A DNA stretch of 9,989 nt, taken from contig JAADGZ010000220.1 in the NCBI GenBank assembly GCA_013152045.1, positions 1 through 9,989 of the forward strand, written 5' to 3'. The notes under the pieces are model-generated. The model was not told the origin of the DNA. It saw only the letters and a program-made list of their open reading frames with translations, and did not search any database. Shown here in pieces: positions 6,245 to 9,989 of this stretch. Each line of letters begins with the position of its first letter. Position 1 is the first letter of the stretch. This stretch comes from Gammaproteobacteria bacterium (GTDB lineage Bacteria > Pseudomonadota > Gammaproteobacteria > UBA6429 > Thiohalophilaceae). Made by a program: the position numbers and the translations under genes.

Positions 6245-6266
6245 AGGTACGGCTTCAGCCGTACCT
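6245..6266. repeat. short inverted repeat overlapping the argS stop codon
   Basis: AGGTACGGCT (6245-6254) and AGCCGTACCT (6257-6266) are exact reverse complements around TC; in practice a 9-bp stem with a TTCA loop. It belongs to a type (GTAGGTACGGCTTCAGCC and similar) that I recall as recurrent in intergenic DNA of environmental proteobacteria. It lies in the 50-bp gap between the convergent PEP-CTERM and argS genes. The TAG stop of argS (6265-6267 on the minus strand) is formed by its right edge. No T-tract follows on either strand. Confidence 0.75.
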
Positions 6267-8025
6267 ACATGCTTTCTGGTGCCGATACACCCAGCAGTTC
6301 CAGGCCATTGGCGATGACCTGTTTTACCGACAGGATTAGGGTCAGGCGTGCCTGACGCAGATCGCTGTCATCTACCAGGAACTGGTGGGCGTTGTAGTAG
6401 GTGTGATAATCGTTAGCCAGTTCCCGCAGGTAATGTGCGAGCTGGTGCGGTTCGTGATTCAGCGCAGCGGCTTCCAGTACCTCCGGATAACGACTCAAAC
6501 TTGAGAGCAGGGCCTGCTCGTGTTTTTCCGTAAGCTTGCTTAGTTGTTGCAGGCCGCTGGTCTGATCATAAGACAGTTTCTTTTCTTCAAGCTGACGAAA
6601 CACGCTACAGACTCGCGCATGTGCGTACTGTATGTAATACAGCGGGTTGTCATTGGAACGGGACTTGGCCAGATCCAGATCGAAGTCCATATGCTGTTCA
6701 CACTTGCGCAGGACGTAGAAAAACCGTGCGGCATCGCTGCCGATTTCTTTACGCAACTGGCGCAGGGTGACGAACTGACCCGAGCGGGTGGACATTTGCA
6801 TTTTTTCGCCACCGCGGTAAAGCACCGCGAACTGCACCAGCAGCACGTCCAGTTTGTCGGGATCATCGCCCACCGCCTGCATGGCGGCTTTCACCCGTGG
6901 CACATAACCGTGGTGATCGGCGCCCCAGATATCGATGACCCGCTCAAAGCCGCGTTCCAGTTTGTTCATGTGATAGGCAATATCGGAGGCAAAATAAGTG
7001 CTCTGGCCATTGTCGCGTACCAGCACCCGATCCTTTTCATCGCCAAAATCGGAGGAGCGAAACCATTTTGCACCGTCTTTCTCATACACATGGCCGCTTT
7101 TTTCCAGCCGTTCCACCGCGTTTTCGACTGCGCCGCTCTCGGTCAACGAGCGTTCGGAGAACCATTTTTCATAATTGACATTAAAGTGCGACAGGTCGTC
7201 ACGAATGTCTGAAAGAATGTAATTCAGCCCGGTATCGAAGACCAAACGATAGTTTTCTGCGCCGAGCAGGGCTTTAGCCTGGGTGATAAGCGCATCGATA
7301 TATTTTTCCTTGTCGCCACCCTCGGTTTCATCCGCTGGCAGCGCCGCGGAAATTTTGTTCCAGGTATGATGGAAACGCTCACCATTCTCGCGATGTAGTT
7401 TGGCTGCCACGTCCCAGACATAGTCACCTTTATAGCCGTTGACCGGGAACGGCGGTTCTTCTCCCGCCAGTTCCAGGTAGCGCAGCCAGACGCTGGCGGC
7501 GAGAATATCCATCTGCCGCCCTGCATCGTTGACGTAATATTCGCGGTGAACCTCGAAGCCCATGGCATCCAGCAAATCCGCTACAGTTGCGCCATAGGCG
7601 GCGCCACGGCCATGGCCAACGTGTAGGGGGCCGGTTGGGTTGGCGGAAACAAACTCTACCTGTACCCGTTTCCCTGCGCCGAGATCACTGCGGCCATAAT
7701 CTTTTTCTGCCGCAAGAATAGTCGGCACCACGGCCTGGAAAGCCTGTTCGCTTAAGTGAAAATTGATAAAACCCGGTCCGGCGATCTCGACTTTAACCAC
7801 ACTCTCGGAGGCTGGCAACGCAGCGACCAGATCATCGGCAATATCACGCGGTTTTCTGCGTGCTGCCTTGGCCAGCATCATGGCCAGATTGCTGGCCAAG
7901 TCGCCATGCGCGGGATCACGACTGCGTTCAATCTGAATCATTGGGTTGGCATCGGCGGGCAAGCTGCCTGCCTGTTTGAGGCTATCCAGCGCCTGCTGGA
8001 GCAAGGTTTTGATTTGCTGTTTCAA
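6265..8025 (-). CDS. argS: arginyl-tRNA synthetase
   Basis: Class I aminoacyl-tRNA synthetase that charges tRNA-Arg, acting in the cytosol; essential. The 586 residues match the family length. An N-terminal Add-1 domain (about 1-110) precedes the catalytic core, which opens with [19 protein letters not shown]: the HIGH motif is HVGH at 135-138. The KMSKS equivalent is KMQMSTRSG at 408-416. A C-terminal DALR-type anticodon-binding domain follows, with the segment [11 protein letters not shown] and the normal ending [10 protein letters not shown]. The start codon is TTG (8023-8025), because no in-frame ATG or GTG lies upstream and [12 protein letters not shown] is the expected N-terminus; the ribosome-binding site is weak. 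The stop codon lies in a repeat. Upstream is the porin and binding-protein operon, same strand, 135 bp away. Confidence 0.96.
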   Translation of the reverse strand: MKQQIKTLLQQALDSLKQAGSLPADANPMIQIERSRDPAHGDLASNLAMMLAKAARRKPRDIADDLVAALPASESVVKVEIAGPGFINFHLSEQAFQAVVPTILAAEKDYGRSDLGAGKRVQVEFVSANPTGPLHVGHGRGAAYGATVADLLDAMGFEVHREYYVNDAGRQMDILAASVWLRYLELAGEEPPFPVNGYKGDYVWDVAAKLHRENGERFHHTWNKISAALPADETEGGDKEKYIDALITQAKALLGAENYRLVFDTGLNYILSDIRDDLSHFNVNYEKWFSERSLTESGAVENAVERLEKSGHVYEKDGAKWFRSSDFGDEKDRVLVRDNGQSTYFASDIAYHMNKLERGFERVIDIWGADHHGYVPRVKAAMQAVGDDPDKLDVLLVQFAVLYRGGEKMQMSTRSGQFVTLRQLRKEIGSDAARFFYVLRKCEQHMDFDLDLAKSRSNDNPLYYIQYAHARVCSVFRQLEEKKLSYDQTSGLQQLSKLTEKHEQALLSSLSRYPEVLEAAALNHEPHQLAHYLRELANDYHTYYNAHQFLVDDSDLRQARLTLILSVKQVIANGLELLGVSAPESM

Positions 8026-8112
8026 TATCGTGTCTTTGTTTATCGTCAGGGGTGGAACGGGAATAGAATACGGAGCAGGATGTTACTACAAAAGAGGGGC
8101 CTGGGGCGAGGG

Positions 8113-8166
8113 ACGAGCAATAAAGTGACGGGTGGCGGGTCACTTTATTGCTCGTTATTTTTATTT
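8113..8166 (+). repeat. 17-bp perfect inverted repeat with plus-strand T-tract
   Basis: ACGAGCAATAAAGTGAC (8113-8129) and its exact reverse complement (8139-8155) enclose a 9-base G-rich loop, followed on the plus strand by TATTTTTATTT (8156-8166). It has the shape of an intrinsic terminator for plus-strand transcription, yet all genes around it lie on the minus strand; in minus-strand RNA an A-tract precedes the stem and C-rich sequence follows. It begins 5 nt after the stop of the binding-protein gene, so it would be the 3' end structure of that mRNA. Confidence 0.8.
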
Positions 8167-8604
8167 AACGGTTAACACAACGGTGACCGAAGTATCTGCT
8201 GCGCCACTGTCGATGTAGCCAATGGCATTGACATGACTGGCGACAAAGGCCTTGACGGCGGCATCATCAGTAGCTGACTGGGGTGGGCTGCCTTTGCCGG
8301 AGAAAATGATCTTCGACCAGTAAGCTTTGTACTGGCTGTCGGATTTGCCCAGCACCTTGTCGTTGAAGGCGGCGCGTACCGTACTGTCTTCGGCCTGTTC
8401 CACCGGCTGGGCGGTCTTGCCGTTAGGCAGTTTTTTAGTTTTACCCAAAAATATTTTTTTGGCCTTGCTGGCCGAGAGACTGCTGATTCCACTCGCCGAG
8501 TTGACGATGACGGCAATATCAGCAACAGCGGTGGCAGTGAAGCTGAACAGCCCAAACAGAATAATCACCGGCACCAGTCTTATTTTTAAATACACATTTT
8601 TCAT
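8161..8604 (-). CDS. small PstS-like (phosphate-binding-type) periplasmic protein
   Basis: A 147-residue exported protein with a signal peptide cut near AVA (26-28). The mature protein of about 119 residues matches the short proteins usually annotated as phosphate ABC transporter substrate-binding: ISSLSASKAKKIFLGKTKKLPNGKTAQPVEQ (about 40-70), the F/W-rich segment AYWSKIIFSGKGSPPQ (94-109), and the closing VNAIGYIDSG (125-134). It is about half the size of a true PstS, so it covers one lobe only and may act in sensing rather than transport. No permease or ATPase is nearby. It has a strong ribosome-binding site (AGGAGA on the minus strand, 8611-8616) and begins 13 bp after the porin stop, so the two are co-transcribed. 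Phosphate as ligand is inferred by family resemblance. Confidence 0.85.
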   Translation of the reverse strand: MKNVYLKIRLVPVIILFGLFSFTATAVADIAVIVNSASGISSLSASKAKKIFLGKTKKLPNGKTAQPVEQAEDSTVRAAFNDKVLGKSDSQYKAYWSKIIFSGKGSPPQSATDDAAVKAFVASHVNAIGYIDSGAADTSVTVVLTVK

Positions 8605-8617
8605 GGTTATTCTCCTG

Positions 8618-9709
8618 TTAGAACATCACGCTGAGGCCAAGACCAAACTGGTTGGTACTATTATCGGTCGGGGTACTTTCAAACATGCCCTTCCCTGCCT
8701 TGGTCTTGATGCGGGTAAATTCCATCTTCAGGGCCGTATTGCGCATTAGCTCATAACGGAAGCCCAAGGTGGAGAAGGTTTGCTGCTGGCTGGCGTCTGC
8801 TCCCTGTTCAAAATTTTGATAAGTAATAATGGGTAACCATCTGCCGATGCGGTAGCCCAGCGAGGCATACCAGGTTTTGGCTTGCATGGCCGCCAGGGTA
8901 CCCATGGTGACATCCGCATATTCGGAATAAAGTACAATATTATTGACATCTGCCTTGACGCCAAAGGTGGTGACTTCATGCTTCTGGTTGTTCATTGTTA
9001 CCGGCGTTGCGTTGTCCATCAGCCCGTTATAGCTGGAGAGTTGAAACAGCACCTCATCATTCCAGTCCGCCCTGAGCGTCAGCCCCTGGGTTTTGCGCAC
9101 ATCGGCTGTTTCCATCTTGACTTCACCGCCAAACAGATCCGCACCCAGGGTCCAGTCGCCGATGCTGTTACTGAACAGCAGGCTGGCACCGGAATACCCA
9201 TCGCGTGTCACCTGCGGGCCGTTGGGCACTATCTCGGAATAAATCGATTGTGGCGCCCGCAACCAGGGATAGAGATAGCCTACATCGACGTATTCATTGA
9301 CCAGGCCGACCGGGAATTTAATATTACCAGCGCGCAGGGTAAACTCATCGTTCACCTCAATCCCCATAAAGCCCCAGTCAAGATGCATGACGAACTTACT
9401 CTCGTGGGAAGCCGATATCTGGCTATAGAGCGTGATCCGGTCATTGATGTTAGCGGTAATATTGAAACCAAATTGAGTACCGGCAAAACTGCCGCGGTTA
9501 TCAATTCCACCCTCGCTGGAGGCGCCGTGAATCGGGATGGAATCATCCGTGGCCTGATAAATGGCATCGGAAAAGCCGTTGAGTCTGACTTTGTGGGTCC
9601 AGTCTTCAGCCAGGGCAGTGCCTGTCGCAAAGGGAATAACAAGAGGTAGTATGATGGCTTTTTTAATAAGTGGTTTAATAAGTGAATGGTGCAGCGTATT
9701 TGGCAACAT
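8618..9709 (-). CDS. outer-membrane beta-barrel porin
   Basis: A 363-residue outer-membrane protein. The signal peptide is long (34 residues), with hydrophobic core AIILPLVIPFATGTALA cut before EDW. The mature chain alternates polar and aromatic or hydrophobic residues in repeated strands, for example WTHKVRLNGFSDAIYQA near the start, ITLYSQISASHES, FTLRAGNIKFPVGLVNEYVDVGYLYPWLR and LGFRYELMRNTALKMEFTRIK. It ends in FGLGLSVMF with the terminal Phe typical of barrels assembled by BAM. The start is well supported by AAAGGAG (9717-9723 on the minus strand), 7 bases upstream. The following gene in the operon is a PstS-like protein, a pairing I recall from other gammaproteobacteria; this hints at a selective anion porin but does not prove it. 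The substrate is not determinable from the sequence. Confidence 0.88.
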   Translation of the reverse strand: MLPNTLHHSLIKPLIKKAIILPLVIPFATGTALAEDWTHKVRLNGFSDAIYQATDDSIPIHGASSEGGIDNRGSFAGTQFGFNITANINDRITLYSQISASHESKFVMHLDWGFMGIEVNDEFTLRAGNIKFPVGLVNEYVDVGYLYPWLRAPQSIYSEIVPNGPQVTRDGYSGASLLFSNSIGDWTLGADLFGGEVKMETADVRKTQGLTLRADWNDEVLFQLSSYNGLMDNATPVTMNNQKHEVTTFGVKADVNNIVLYSEYADVTMGTLAAMQAKTWYASLGYRIGRWLPIITYQNFEQGADASQQQTFSTLGFRYELMRNTALKMEFTRIKTKAGKGMFESTPTDNSTNQFGLGLSVMF

Positions 9710-9989
9710 GATTGTGCTCCTTTACAATTAATGTTTTTATATTTCGCTTTGTTGTTATCGTAGTTGTTCCGCTGTTTTCCTGCGGGCTAGATTGCCTTTG
9801 TCGTCAGAAACTAGATTAACTTTAGAGTGCAAGCTGAATGGTGTCGACGCGAAAATAAAAAACAGAAACGCAACAAAAAGCCTGTAATTATAGTGTGGAA
9901 TTGAAATTGGTTATTTTCTATATCTCGTTACAACACAAATTCAGAGGGCGCAAAGGTGCAGGTTTTTTTAAAAAAATAATCGCCATATC
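9710..9989 (-). promoter_or_regulatory. porin upstream region with a candidate -10 element
   Basis: No gene is visible in these 280 AT-rich bases. On the minus strand a perfect TATAAT lies at 9887-9892 (read as ATTATA on the plus strand), but no acceptable -35 is found 15-18 bases before it, as may happen at activator-dependent promoters. It would give a leader of roughly 170 nt. Further upstream, T7A7 (9963-9976) is a likely bent or melted tract. CTAGATT occurs twice (9787-9793 and 9811-9817). I found no convincing Pho box. Confidence 0.3.

Noticed and set aside
6544..7212. 222-codon open frame antisense to argS
   Set aside because: Shadow of the conserved argS gene; no translation signal or family resemblance.
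8882..9649. 255-codon open frame on the plus strand, antisense to the porin
   Set aside because: It is a mirror of the porin coding sequence, with no ribosome-binding site, no recognisable domain and an odd His/Ile-rich composition. The porin has a signal peptide, barrel pattern and terminal Phe.
9710..9989. Pho box upstream of the porin operon
   Set aside because: Neither strand shows two CTGTCAT-like repeats with the proper 11-bp spacing.

Overview
The window looks like chromosomal DNA of a gammaproteobacterium of moderate GC, probably a free-living environmental one. This rests on the protein types: a biosynthetic SpeA/SpeE pair, ArgS near an FtsN-like SPOR protein with a conserved FDFYTILPE segment, a DUF4124 protein, and a VPxPA-type PEP-CTERM protein, which implies an exosortase elsewhere in the genome. 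I cannot name a genus. No tRNA, rRNA, CRISPR array, transposase or prophage gene is visible.

Layout. (1) 1-709, plus strand: the 3' end of a FetB/UPF0014-type ABC permease, then a secreted DUF4124 protein. (2) 710-843: a convergent gap filled by repeat sequence. (3) 844-4005: a polyamine locus. Spermidine synthase (minus strand) and arginine decarboxylase (plus strand) are divergent across a 113-bp gap that is mostly one 31-bp perfect inverted repeat. A small cupin gene follows speA closely. (4) 4006-4661: a sparse region with a candidate promoter, two hairpins and one small membrane-protein gene (46 aa). (5) 4662-8025: SPOR protein and argS, both minus strand, with a plus-strand PEP-CTERM gene lying between them. 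(6) 8161-9709, minus strand: an outer-membrane porin followed by a small phosphate-binding-like periplasmic protein, clearly an operon. (7) 9710-9989: the porin leader and upstream region, with no gene.

How the genes fit together. SpeA makes agmatine from arginine. After conversion to putrescine by enzymes not in this window, SpeE adds an aminopropyl group to make spermidine. The cupin is likely co-transcribed with speA, but its role is unknown. The porin and binding-protein pair suggests uptake or sensing of a small anion such as phosphate, by family resemblance only; I found no convincing Pho box. ArgS and the SPOR protein are housekeeping genes whose usual adjacency has been broken by the PEP-CTERM gene.

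The most unusual feature is the intergenic repeats rather than a new protein system. At least three unrelated inverted-repeat families occur. Two of them supply the stop codons of minus-strand genes (speE TGA, argS TAG), a third hairpin lies 5 nt after the stop of the binding-protein gene, and the largest sits where the speA ribosome-binding site should be. I see no clear evidence of a wholly new multi-gene system here.
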